Below the pieces are notes generated by a model. It was not told the origin of the DNA. It saw nothing but the letters and a program-made list of their open reading frames with translations, and did not search any database. From NCBI GenBank assembly GCA_963575745.1, contig CAUYUJ010014612.1, positions 326,067 to 390,066 on the forward strand: 64,000 bases of DNA, written 5' to 3'. Below are positions 31,031 to 39,832 of this stretch, one piece after another. Numbering within the stretch: position 1 is the stretch's first letter; every line of letters begins with the position of its first letter. The stretch comes from Prorocentrum cordatum. Lineage: Eukaryota; Sar; Dinophyceae; Prorocentrales; Prorocentraceae. The position numbers were made by a program, and so were the translations under genes.

Positions 31031-31405
31031 GAGCGGTCGCGTGGCGAACGACTCGGGCCGGGCACTCGGCTGCGGGCTACAGAACTAGGAAGAGGGAGGG
31101 GAGGAGGGAGGAGCAACTGAAGACGATGCGGAGGGGCGAAGAAGGAGGTACTTTTCAACAACGCCCGCGCGGAAGCCCCAATCATCGCGCGCACAGGGTT
31201 TCGATGCTTCACTCCATGCTTCTCTAAGAAAAACGCTCGCCCACACAAGTTGGCGCACTAAGGCGTGCACCCGTGGAACACCCTAAACCTTCCGCCTGCC
31301 TCCTCACACCGCCTCGCCCTCCGCGTGTTCACGCGCACCCAGCCACCCCGCAACTGCGGGCACTCAGTAGCCCCACCGCAACTGCGGCCCATACGGCTTC
31401 GGGCC

Positions 31406-32404
31406 TCAGTCGAACAGACTGGGGATTTGGAGCTCGAGGTAATCCAGAGCCGCTTGCTTGCGCTGGTGCTGCGTCATGCCCTCCCACTCGTAGTCGTAGC
31501 CCTTCACCGACTGCGCCGACTGCCACTTCTTCTTTGTAAGTTTCTTCCCATCCATCTCGATCCTTTTGCCCTTGTTGGCACACTCTCGCGTGATGGTCGC
31601 GACCCAAGCGCCCTTGAAGTCCCAAACGACGGTGAAGCCAGAGCCGCTCCCCTGCGCCACGGGGGGGTCGACCTCCTTTTGCTTCGCCAGCGGGGTGGCA
31701 GGGTCAACCGCCGTTGCCCAGTCCCTGTCCGCCACTGCGGCCTCGCCCTTGTCGCCGTCGCCGATGTCGGGGACACCGCCGAGGCTCACGTCGTCCACGA
31801 TCATGTCGATCAGCCACCCAAGGTCTGCAGCGTCCAGCCACAACGTCCTCCGCTTGAAGCTGGCCACCCGCACGGTTCGAACGGCCGTGTCGTGCGGAAA
31901 CTTCATGGGGCTCTTTGCGGGCATCTGTACAGAGTGCACAGTGGCTATGGCCGACTCCACGGCCTCGCCCCTGGGCAGGCCAGTAGCCGCCGCACGCGTT
32001 CCAGTCTTCTGCTTCTTGGCGCTGGTCGGGGTCGCTGCCTGCTTCTTCGTGGCGTCCGTGGAGCTGACCAGGGCCGACATGGGGTCATCTGCTTCGTCCC
32101 CCGCGTCGCCGTCGCTCTCATCGTCCGCAACTGCGGCGCCGCCCTGCTTCGCGACTTCTTTCGTCAGCGCGTCCCAGGCCTTGGAGGCCTTCAAGGCCCC
32201 TGCGGTCGGTTTACCTTTGGCGCGCACCTTGAGCAGCCAAGCCTTTTGCATGTTCACGTGCACGAAAGTTATCTCTCCGAGGGGCCATGCGTGGAGCACC
32301 TTGACATCCTTTTCGGGGACGGGGGTGGTCTGCGCAAGCCAACCTCCGCGGATGCACAAGACCTTCTCAACGCACACAGGGCTCCATTCGCTCGAAGTCG
32401 GCAT
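31406..32404 (-). CDS. Unknown protein of the palindrome-rich cluster
   Basis: About 332 aa from MPTSSEWSPVCVEKV at 32404. The open frame continues upstream to 32632, but those codons come from the compound palindrome and a microsatellite-like spacer, so I reject them. The N-terminal half (VLCIRGGWLAQTT, ITFVHVNMQKAWLLKVRAKG) seems beta-rich. A disordered acidic/Lys linker with KKQKTGTRAAA follows, then RRTLWLDAADLGWLIDMIVDD and a C-terminal WDFKGAWVATITREC..WEGMTQHQRKQAALDYLELQI. It contains three or four palindromes. No family is recognised. It shares orientation and spacing with the other cluster genes. Confidence 0.65.
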   Translation of the reverse strand: MPTSSEWSPVCVEKVLCIRGGWLAQTTPVPEKDVKVLHAWPLGEITFVHVNMQKAWLLKVRAKGKPTAGALKASKAWDALTKEVAKQGGAAVADDESDGDAGDEADDPMSALVSSTDATKKQAATPTSAKKQKTGTRAAATGLPRGEAVESAIATVHSVQMPAKSPMKFPHDTAVRTVRVASFKRRTLWLDAADLGWLIDMIVDDVSLGGVPDIGDGDKGEAAVADRDWATAVDPATPLAKQKEVDPPVAQGSGSGFTVVWDFKGAWVATITRECANKGKRIEMDGKKLTKKKWQSAQSVKGYDYEWEGMTQHQRKQAALDYLELQIPSLFD

Positions 32405-32542
32405 GTGTGCTACTGCGCTGGACACAGCCGCAACTGCGGGCAAGGCGGGGGCGCGGGCAGTGGGGCCGCGCGCGGTTGAGCCAGATGGCGAGCTGAACGC
32501 CTCCCTGGAGGGCCTCCCTCGGTCCCTGCGATCCTCGCGCCT

Positions 32543-32669
32543 CCCTGGAGGGCCTCCGCCCTCAGAATGCTTCAAAGCAGTGCCGGGGCACTGCTTTGAA
32601 GCATCAGATGCTTCAAAGCAGTGCCGCGGCACTGCTTTGAAGCATTCTGAGGGCGGAGGCCCTCCAGGG
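32543..32669. repeat. 127-bp compound palindrome
   Basis: The whole segment is an inverted repeat centred at 32606 with one mismatch. It is built of two hairpins TTCAAAGCAGTGCC..GGCACTGCTTTGAA joined by GCATCAGATGC, with outer arms CCTCCGCCCTCAGAATGC. It can fold as one long stem or two side-by-side hairpins (cruciform-prone). The same hairpin pair occurs at 24423-24480, 8.1 kb away. Confidence 0.95.
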
Positions 32670-33128
32670 CCTCCGCCCTCAGCCCAGGGCCCTCCAGGCC
32701 CTCCAGGGCCTCCAGGGAGGCCCTCCAGGGCCTCCAGGGGGGCCCTCCAGGGCCTCCAGGGCCCTCCAGGCCCTCCAGGGCGGACGCCCTCCAGGGCCTC
32801 CAGGGAGGGAGGGAGGGAGTGAGGAAATGAGTAGTTTCGGCTTCCAGCTTGGGAGGAAGGGGAGAAAGGAGGAGGAGAGAGGGAGGAAGTGGAGGAAGGG
32901 CGAGGGAGGAGAGGGAGAAGGGAGGGAGGAGGTCCGTTTCGAACCTCCGTGCTCGATCGTCAGCGGCCCGCTACTGCGGCATCAGCTAACAGAAGCAGTG
33001 ACACTGCAAACTACACGAGCGCTCCGCAACAGCGGTCACGCGTGCGCCCCCCCCTTCGGCCTGTTGCCCGCAACTGCGGTCACGCGAGCAAGCCGCCCTG
33101 ACTGCCGCCACTGCGGCTTCTTAATTAA
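32670..33128. repeat. CCTCCAGGG repeat and spacer with palindromes
   Basis: 32670-32815 is an array of CCCTCCAGG / GGCCTCCAGGG words. 32816-32940 is purine-rich. 32940-33128 has no gene but holds four 12-bp palindromes or variants (about 32970, 33022, 33069, 33107), showing that they also occur in non-coding spacer. Confidence 0.75.
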
Positions 33129-34385
33129 TTAGAGCGACATCTTCCCTCTTTCGTCGAACCCTTTCTTCGATTTCTTCGGCGCGGGCTGGCCCGAAGGCTT
33201 CCCTTTGGCCCTCTTGGCCGCGTCCGTCTTCCACGTCTCCTCGGCCGCCTTCTTCTTCGGTGCGGTTTTGGGTCTCGCCTCCCACAGGAGCTCTTCTCCT
33301 TTCTTCACGGCCGTGGTATTCACCAGCACAGGGACATTCACGGCGATCACGACCCCGCCTGTCCCAGGCACGCACACCGCCAATTCTTTCGTCTCCAGCT
33401 CCATGTTGATGCGCGCAACTGCGCTTTCATTATGGCTGTTTCTCTGCTGGATCTCCTGTTCCGTGACTCTGTTGACTGCCCAGAAGACGTGCATTGTCTC
33501 TTGCGCATCCCACTTCCATGCTCTCAACCGCACATCGTGGTCAGCCACGTCGGCGGGCGTCGTGTCCGCAGGCGGCTTGAACTCGGGGTGCAAGTAGAAG
33601 GTCGTGGGCGTGGCCCCATTTGGATCTCCTTTCACCCAGACTTGCACGGCCACCCTCTCGGGGTGCGTGCTTGCGGCGTGCACCTTGGATGCCTTTGGGA
33701 CGCACGGCCACAACTCGATGCATTTTTCGTCGTTTGCAGCGGTTGCCTTGACGGTGCGTTTCTCTGTGTCAGCGTCTTGCAACTCCTCTACTTGCGCTTC
33801 CGCAACTGCGGACATGTGGCGCGCCCAAAGGCACAGCAACACTGCGCTGACCAAAGCAGGCTCCCGCCCCAGCTCCTTCGCTGCCGCTGAACGCCTCCAT
33901 TCGGCGATTGGCAAAGGGAAGGATCCGCGTGGAATGGCCGACGTGTCCCTGCTGCGCTGGTGGTTCGTTGGTAATTGCGTCGTGGGGTCAAAGGAAATGA
34001 CCGTCGGCATCAACTCGTGCCCCTCTGCGGAAGCCTTTGTCTTCCCCGCCACTGCGGGCTCATTCGGTTCTGGGCGCGGCAACGCGTTGAAATCGAACCA
34101 ATCGGGCTTCCCGCCTCGGACTCCCACTTCGCCGAGGGCCTTCTCAAGGGCGCCCCGATTGGACTTCGGCTCCACCTTCCCCGTGGCCTCCGCGCAAGCG
34201 CGGAGGAGCGCCTGACGATGTCCTGGGATACTTCGTTCCTTGACGTGGGTGTCCTTCAGGTACTGCATGAAGCCGTCTGCGGTCAGTATGCACAGGTTCG
34301 CCTTGAACTCGATCGCCTTCTCAGGGCCCATGCCGTCGATGGCCTTGCTCAGCGTGAACAAGTACAAACGGAGAGCCGAGTTCAT
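33129..34385 (-). CDS. Unknown protein, 3' part of a split reading frame
   Basis: 418 aa counted from a Met at 34385, but codons upstream in this frame (EQSWKKKEFRDFLID) run smoothly into it, so the Met is probably internal. The upstream gene ends at a TGA overlapping this ATG by 4 nt (ATGA). One gene joined by an intron (a CTGACCAG acceptor lies at about 34433) or a frameshift is more likely than two genes. It carries RLYLFTLSKAIDGMGPEK, a conserved-looking helical segment, and a basic C-terminus (KKKAAEETWKTDAAKRAKGK, then KKSKKGFDERGK), a probable nuclear signal. No family is recognised. Confidence 0.6.
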   Translation of the reverse strand: MNSALRLYLFTLSKAIDGMGPEKAIEFKANLCILTADGFMQYLKDTHVKERSIPGHRQALLRACAEATGKVEPKSNRGALEKALGEVGVRGGKPDWFDFNALPRPEPNEPAVAGKTKASAEGHELMPTVISFDPTTQLPTNHQRSRDTSAIPRGSFPLPIAEWRRSAAAKELGREPALVSAVLLCLWARHMSAVAEAQVEELQDADTEKRTVKATAANDEKCIELWPCVPKASKVHAASTHPERVAVQVWVKGDPNGATPTTFYLHPEFKPPADTTPADVADHDVRLRAWKWDAQETMHVFWAVNRVTEQEIQQRNSHNESAVARINMELETKELAVCVPGTGGVVIAVNVPVLVNTTAVKKGEELLWEARPKTAPKKKAAEETWKTDAAKRAKGKPSGQPAPKKSKKGFDERGKMSL

Positions 34386-34891
34386 GTCGATGAGGAAGTC
34401 TCGGAACTCCTTCTTCTTCCACGATTGTTCTGGTCAGGGCACCACACAGGAGTGTCAACGCCCCTCTTCCTCGCAGGCGCGTTCCTGTAGCATCGCATCA
34501 CCACGGCAACCTTGACCCACGGCACTTCGTCGGGAAGCTCGCTGGCTGCCCCGAAGGCACCGAGCCGAAGGGCCCTTCTCCTGGAGTTCACGTAGACCTC
34601 GCAGAACTGGAGCAGCAAGGGGATGAACTGCTCTTTCGTGCTCCCGAGCCCAACAACGAACGAGAACAGCTCAATGAAGTCTGGGTCCTGAACGACTCGA
34701 TCGAGTTCGTGCATGACGGAGAGCTTGACCTTTTTAAAGGCAACCTGATCCGCAACTGCGGCGTGCAGCTCCGCGTCAACAGCCTTGCACAGAACACGGA
34801 GCGCGGTGAGTTCAGTCGTTCGCAACGCAAAATCGGCTCCTTTATTGAGGGACTGGCTGATGAGCGAAGCACCAGTGGGTTCCTCGTCCAT
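34382..34891 (-). CDS. Unknown protein, 5' part of the split reading frame
   Basis: Starts MDEEPTGASLISQSLNKGAD at 34891, ten bases inside the edge of the assembly gap, so a longer N-terminus may be missing. About 169 aa, mostly helical (TELTALRVLCKAVDAELHAA, VSVMHELDRVV-like segments), with one palindrome encoding AAVA. The last ~15 residues (RGRRRSSETSSST) look like out-of-frame reading of the downstream gene, whose own frame is open here. Confidence 0.55.
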   Translation of the reverse strand: MDEEPTGASLISQSLNKGADFALRTTELTALRVLCKAVDAELHAAVADQVAFKKVKLSVMHELDRVVQDPDFIELFSFVVGLGSTKEQFIPLLLQFCEVYVNSRRRALRLGAFGAASELPDEVPWVKVAVVMRCYRNAPARKRGVDTPVWCPDQNNRGRRRSSETSSST

Positions 34892-34901
34892 GATTTTCCA
34901 G

Positions 34902-35001
34902 NNNNNNNNNNNNNNNNNNNNNNNNNNNNNNNNNNNNNNNNNNNNNNNNNNNNNNNNNNNNNNNNNNNNNNNNNNNNNNNNNNNNNNNNNNNNNNNNNNN
35001 N
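34902..35001. other. Assembly gap (100 N)
   Basis: One hundred N, a conventional gap length; the true distance is unknown. It lies just upstream of the palindrome-rich cluster, so the right boundary of that cluster cannot be defined here. Confidence 0.99.
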
Positions 35002-35173
35002 AGAAGCAGCCTCCTTCTGAGAAGCCCTCCCCCCTCCCCCACCCCCTTGTGCGCGCCGCCAAGAATTTCTTCATCGAGCTCTTTATCGTTCCCACGATTC
35101 CAAACCATCCACTGATTGAGGCTTCTCTCTGGCGCAATCTCTTTGACGTTTGCCCGTCTAACGCGTCAAATCT

Positions 35174-35367
35174 CGGGCCGGACGAAAGGGGGGGATAAGG
35201 AAAGGGGGGGTTACGAAATCTGCTGCATGCAGCTGGTCTCGGCCCCGCCGCCGGGCTCATTCCTCGATACATGGGCGCCTCCTGGCGCTGGGAGGCGCCG
35301 GGAAAATCAGCTACGTGAGCTGATTCTCAAACCCCCCCTTTGCTATCCCCCCCTTTCGTGCGGCCCG
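35174..35367. mobile_element. MITE family A, copy 2 (194 bp)
   Basis: 194 bp, CGGGCCGGACGAAAGGGGGG to its near-perfect inverted copy CCCCCCTTTCGTGCGGCCCG. It has the same length and internal blocks as 20455-20648, including CAGCTACGTGAGCTGATT. No clear target duplication. 35370-35880 beyond it has no supportable gene. Confidence 0.8.
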
Positions 35368-35894
35368 AAAATCCACGTCGAGCCCACGGGGGAAATCCGG
35401 CCTCCTGCTCGATCTCAGGTGCCGGTGCGGGCTGCAGAGGCAGAAAATACCCTGATGCCGAGGCCCGTCGCTCGTCGTCACCGCCGGACTCGCCCCCAAA
35501 TCCTCGTCAAGGCGCACCCCTGATCTGCATCTCTTCCCCTACGCAGTGGGGTTTCGCTAGGAGGTTCTCCTGGAGGTATAAAGCAGGGGGGCGCAGAACC
35601 CCAGACGACCGCGCTGTCCAGCAGCCGTTTTGCTGGAGACTCCCTTGCAGGTTGTTCCGGACTCGTGTTCTCTATATTTTATATGCTAGACATCAACGGT
35701 GCACACGATCGTGCGCTTTCTGGAGTCCCCAGGAATACGATTCCGCCAGCCCTCCTAATCCTCGACCCGCCTCTTCACCTTTGCTGCTATTTGAGTGTTT
35801 CTCTGGGGTAATCTTGATGTCCCCCCAGAGGAGGAGAAGGGATGGAGGGAATAGGCACTCGATCCCCGTGGCCGTTCAAAGCTGCCAGCCGCTG

Positions 35895-35980
35895 ATGAGG
35901 ATGAGGATGAGGATGAGGATGAGGACGAGGACGAGGACGAGGACGATGACGATGAAGATGAAGATGACGATGACGATGAC

Positions 35981-36035
<55 letters not shown>

Positions 36036-36122
36036 CTGATGCTGATGCTGATGCTGATGCTGATGCTGATGCTGATGCTGATGCTGATGCTGATGCTGCT
36101 GATGATGATGATGGTGGTGGTG
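35895..36122. repeat. Compound microsatellite (GAGGAT)n (GAT)n (GCTGAT)n
   Basis: Runs of GAGGAT, GAGGAC, GAT and GCTGAT occupy about 225 bp, each grading into the next by single-base change. A separate (GTC)n tract lies at 36338-36391. Met-, His- or Ser-rich frames are artefacts. Confidence 0.9.
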
Positions 36123-36336
36123 AGCACGCCTTGTCATCACTCGAACGTGTACGCGCTTCTCTCCTGGCGGGTACCTTCGATGAGGAACATGTTGGATCAC
36201 GTTGCGGGGGAACAAAGACAACGCACGAGGCCGAACAACGCACGGGCCAGGAAAAATACGCACACGTCGGAGCGATGCCAAGGCGCGCTCCGCTTCTTCT
36301 CCCCCTCCTGGCGAGAGGGAACGTGAGGGGGGACCG

Positions 36337-36392
<56 letters not shown>

Positions 36393-36598
36393 TCGAGCGC
36401 TGGCAAGACGCCCGAAGCCCCTGCAGGGCCGAGCCGCTGGCGGCCATCGCCGCGGCCGCCCGCGGCCGCGCCGCCGACGCCTCCGCCGCGGCGTCCGCCG
36501 GCCTGGTCGACGCGGTCGGGTCCGCCGCGGCTGGCGTGGGCTTCGCCGATCCAGGCCGGAGGCTAAGATGTGCAGCCACGCGCTGAGGGTCAAGCAGT

Positions 36599-36820
36599 GG
36601 CGAAGCGTCCCAGTTCGGCTATAGGCCTAACAAAAGAATGTTCTAATGACATGTATTTGTGGTCTCGAGGAGATGTTCTTAGAACATTGCTGGCTGTGTC
36701 TGTCTTGTTTCAACACATCGGGTGCATGCTTTAAGAGCACGGTTTTTGTTATTAGAACATTTTTGGGGTTCCTAGAACATGTCGTGGTAGGCCTATTGGA
36801 ATGCCGGGACGGTCGGTCCC
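36599..36820. mobile_element. MITE family B, copy 1 (~222 bp)
   Basis: Begins GGCGAAGCGTCCCAGTTCGG and CTATAGGCCTA; ends TAGGCCTATTGGAATGCCGG with GACGGTCGG. The ends are imperfect inverted repeats. The interior is AT-richer, with several TTAGAACATT-like words. It matches 38330-38543 along its length. Confidence 0.75.
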
Positions 36821-36989
36821 TGCTCGAGAGATGTTCAGCCACGCGCAGAAGGGGGGTGGGGGTAGGGTTAAGTCAAGAGTCTCCATCCCCGCGCTCAAGC
36901 CGTTTCGCTCACTCCCACCCGCCCTCCCAACACATACGTAGCACCCGAGCCTGGCCCGAACCGCAGCATATGCAGCAGTCGTCTTTGGA

Positions 36990-37316
36990 TGGCCAGCTAC
37001 TGGGAGCCAATCCGCCGCCGCCGCCGCCTGCGCCGCCGCCGCCGCCGGCGCCGCGCCGCCGCCGCCGCCGCTGTCCGCCGCCGCCGCCGGCCCCGCGCCG
37101 CCCGCCGCCCCGCCGCCGCCGCCCCCGCTGCCAATTGCCGCAGCCGCAGGCGGCTGCCGCCGCAGCCTTTGCCGCCACAGCTGTCCGCCTGCCGCCGCGC
37201 CGCCGCCGCCGCCGCCGCCGGCCGCCGCCGCCCCCGCCGCCGCCGCCGCCGCCACCGCCGCAGCCGCCGCAGCCGCTGCCCCCGCCGCAGCCGCCGCAGC
37301 CGCCACCGCCGCCATG
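36990..37316. repeat. (CCG)n-rich tract
   Basis: About 325 bp of interrupted CCG/GCC repeats. Proline-, alanine- and arginine-rich frames arise on all strands; none is treated as a gene. A GGATGGTGGGGG word repeats at about 37345, 37431 and 37482. Confidence 0.85.
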
Positions 37317-37566
37317 TGTACTCTGGATTGTTTTTGTTGACAGGGATGGTGGGGGGAGGCCGCATCGGGTTCGCTGCGCATGCTCCGAATATGGAGACAG
37401 AGTGTATTTTGTACGGTTTGTTACAAAGGATGGTGGGGGCAGAGTGTGTGTGTGTGTGTTTTCGTATTGTTTTTTGCCATGGATGGTGGGGGAGTACCGC
37501 ATGGACCTGGGTTGGCTCCCAAAAAGCCTGGGGGAAGGGGTGTATATTGATAGGGAACAGTGGTGT

Positions 37567-37722
37567 AAGTCGGGCCTGTCCCTCTACAAGAGGAATCTTC
37601 AAACATGGTCCAATAATAGTCTGGGGACGAGTTCAAATATGTTTATTTGAAATTTTGGGGGTATTGTTTACGTCTTGTGAGCTTTCGCCTAACATCCGCC
37701 TGTCGGGGGGCAGGCTCGACTT
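37567..37722. mobile_element. MITE family C, copy 1 (156 bp)
   Basis: AAGTCGGGCCTGTCCCTCTAC at the left, inverted GGGGGGCAGGCTCGACTT at the right. It is the same size and shares CAAAGAGG/CAGGAGG, AATAGTC.. blocks with 39680-39832 and 42084-42237. Confidence 0.75.
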
Positions 37723-38329
37723 GAGCGGAGGGGGAGGGCTCCTCAGACGCACCCCTGCTTCTTGGAAGGCGCGGGCCTTATATCTATGCAAGGCCGGCGC
37801 CTTCCAAGAAGCATCCTCCTTCCAAGAAGCCCTCCCCCCCCTCCACCCCTCTGTGCGCGCCGCCAAGATGTTCCAACCTGATTTAGGCTGGCGCGCCAGA
37901 AAGAATTTCGAGCACCGAGGACGCACCGAAACTGGGGGGTGTTTCCACGTGTCGGGCCCCGGGGAGGCGAGGCTCGTTCGTCACTTCGTCAGTGCTTCGG
38001 GCAGCCATTCTTTCGATACTCTCTTGGGTGTTCGGAATTCTTTTGGGGATTTGGCTCTTACCGTGCTTTTACGCATCAAGAAACCATATATTTTTTTGTC
38101 AGGGTATCCTGGGTTTCTTCGCTCCTCGCGCTGCGCGGTGACTTCCCGCAGCCGTTGAAGAAGCTGCTGCGTGCAGGGTGCTCCAGGCTTCCCCTCAGGT
38201 GCACCTCGCGACGGGTTCTCAGGGTTGGGTTCCTTGCGAGGGTTTCTTGCGGCCGCGCCCGCACTGTGTGTGCGGTGGGAAGAACACAAGCCGGGGGGGG
38301 CACCTTCGCGGGGCTCGTCGCCGAGCAGC

Positions 38330-38543
38330 GGCGAAGCGTCCCGGCTTGCCTCTAGGCCCACCGAAGAGTGTTCTGAGAACCCCTTGTGGTTTGCACGGGC
38401 TGTTCTTAGAGCATTTCGGGTTGCGACCGTCTCGTTCTAGCACATCGGCTTCATGTTCTAAGAATGTTGTTTTTGTGCGGGCAGTGCCTGGATCTAAGAA
38501 GAGTTCGAGGTAGGCCTATAGGAATGCCGGGACGGTTGGTCCC
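38330..38543. mobile_element. MITE family B, copy 2 (~214 bp)
   Basis: GGCGAAGCGTCCCGGCTTGC with TCTAGGCC at the left and TAGGCCTATAGGAATGCCGG with GACGG at the right. It is homologous throughout to 36599-36820. Confidence 0.75.
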
Positions 38544-38651
38544 TGCTCAAGTTTCGACGCCTCCGATTCGATTGAATCGGTTCCGACCCAGGCCCCCTCG
38601 CGGTCCGAACAGACACGACGGTTTCGGCCTACGGGAGCCCTTGCCGGGCCC

Positions 38652-38765
38652 CGGGACCGTCAGAAAACGATTCGGGATGAAAACACGGTGCCAGGGAGGG
38701 GTCCAGACTCCAGACCTCTGGGGGTCGACGTTATGAAAACATCACGACGTCGGGGGTCTGGGGAG
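38652..38765 (+). repeat. Dispersed ~110-bp repeat family F
   Basis: CGGGCCCCGGGACCGTCAGA ... GACTCCAGACCTCTGGGGGT ... ACATCACGACGTCGGGGGTC. An inverted copy lies at 52165-52275. Fragments occur at 39070-39110, about 46498-46580 (inverted), 47580-47620 and 47893-47920. The pieces at 47.6 and 47.9 kb look like one copy split by other insertions. Sequence beyond it (38770-38935) is GATTCGATTCC-rich. Confidence 0.6.
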
Positions 38766-39134
38766 GGCGTCGATTCCGATTCGATTCGATTTCGGATTCC
38801 GATCCAGATTCCGATTTCTCCGCGGAGGCCTAATTCGTTTGCCGATTTGTGCCGATTCAACTCCTCCCGACTTGGCTGCCGATGTCCGCCGATTCGATTC
38901 ATGTCCACCGCCGATCTGACTTCTCGATTCGAATCTGGCTTTCCTGGGGGCACCTTCGGAGGAGCGGGTGGTCGCGAAGGAAGTTGGGAAGGAGAGACCC
39001 TGACTTCTTCCAGGCGTGGCAAAATCACGATCAGATGCTTTTGATCATTGTCGGTCTGCTGAGGCCCTCACCGGGCCCAGGGACCGTCCAAAAACGGCCC
39101 AGGATTAAGGGAGAATGAGTATAGGCCGCCCATC

Positions 39135-39323
39135 GGGGTCGAAGCAGACGGGTCGTTGGGTTGCGCCGCAGCGGAGATGCATCGGCGATGCATCGGCGAT
39201 GCGGCTCGACGTGGAGCCCGACTTTCTCCACGCCGATGGCTCCATGCATCGCCGAAGTCACAAACGTAACGGCGATGCGTCGGCCACGCAGCGCGATCCT
39301 CTGACCCCGTCTGCTCGAACCCC
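39135..39323. mobile_element. MITE family D, copy 1 (189 bp)
   Basis: Ends GGGGTCGAAGCAGACGGG and inverted CCGTCTGCTCGAACCCC. The inside carries GATGCATCGGCGATG and a palindrome-like GTGGAGCCC..TCCACGCCGATGG. A second copy, less complete at its ends, is at 42795-42946. Confidence 0.75.
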
Positions 39324-39344
39324 ACTTGGGAGGCCTCCAAGGAG

Positions 39345-39680
39345 GGAAGGATGGAGTGTGGGAGGAAGGGAGGGTGGGAGGGAGGAGGGAGGGTGGGAGG
39401 GAGGGAGGGGGCGGGGAGGAAGAAGCAAGAGGAGGGAGGGAGGGAGGGAGGGAGGGAGGGTAGGGGAGGGGAGGGGAGGGAGGGAGGGAGGGGAGGGGAA
39501 GGAGAACGAGGAGGGAGGAAGAAGGGAGGGGCAGGGACGGGGGGAGGGTGGGGGAATTGGCCCGCGAGGAGAGGGGGCGCGGTCGTGGCCAGGACGCGCT
39601 TCGGCCCTTCAGGCCGAGGCTCGGGGGGGAGGGCGGGGGGAGGAAAAAGAGGAGAGGAGGAAAGGGGAGGGATGGGACCA
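39345..39680. repeat. Purine-rich GGGAGGGA tract
   Basis: About 330 bp of GGGAGGG-type sequence on the plus strand, with many G-runs of three or more spaced by one to a few bases. It could form G-quadruplex or triplex. No gene. Confidence 0.85.
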
Positions 39681-39832
39681 AGTCTGGCCGTCCCTCGACA
39701 GGATGAATATTCGAAATAGTCCAGCAATCGTATGGGGACGATGTTTCTACTAAGTTTGACTATGCTTGTGCATTGTTTTACTTGTTCAAACGTGTCTTCC
39801 AAGATCCGTGTATGGGAGGACATGCCCGACCT
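39680..39832. mobile_element. MITE family C, copy 2 (153 bp)
   Basis: AAGTCTGGCCGTCCCTCGAC at the left and inverted GGACATGCCCGACCT at the right. Same family as 37567-37722. Confidence 0.65.

Larger units (their letters stand above)
24545..34765 (+). repeat. Dispersed 12-bp palindrome CCGCNACTGCGG, ~45 copies
   Basis: About 45 copies (roughly 30 exact CCGCAACTGCGG) occur from about 24551 to 34750, for example near 24706, 25257, 26022, 26457, 27256, 28537, 28879, 29905, 30699, 30722, 31376, 32125, 33800 and 34750. I saw none outside this 10 kb. They lie in genes and in spacers. All read the same way on the plus strand, so coding-strand RNA always carries CCGC-AGUN-GCGG. In genes they add AAVA, PQLR or RSCG according to frame, and no frame gives a stop. 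Most variants change only the base after CCGC, i.e. the last loop base. Counts are by eye. Confidence 0.9.

Noticed and set aside
32405-32632. N-terminal extension of the 332-aa cluster protein to 32632
   Set aside because: Those codons (PRHCFEASDASKQCPGTALK) are translated from the compound palindrome itself.
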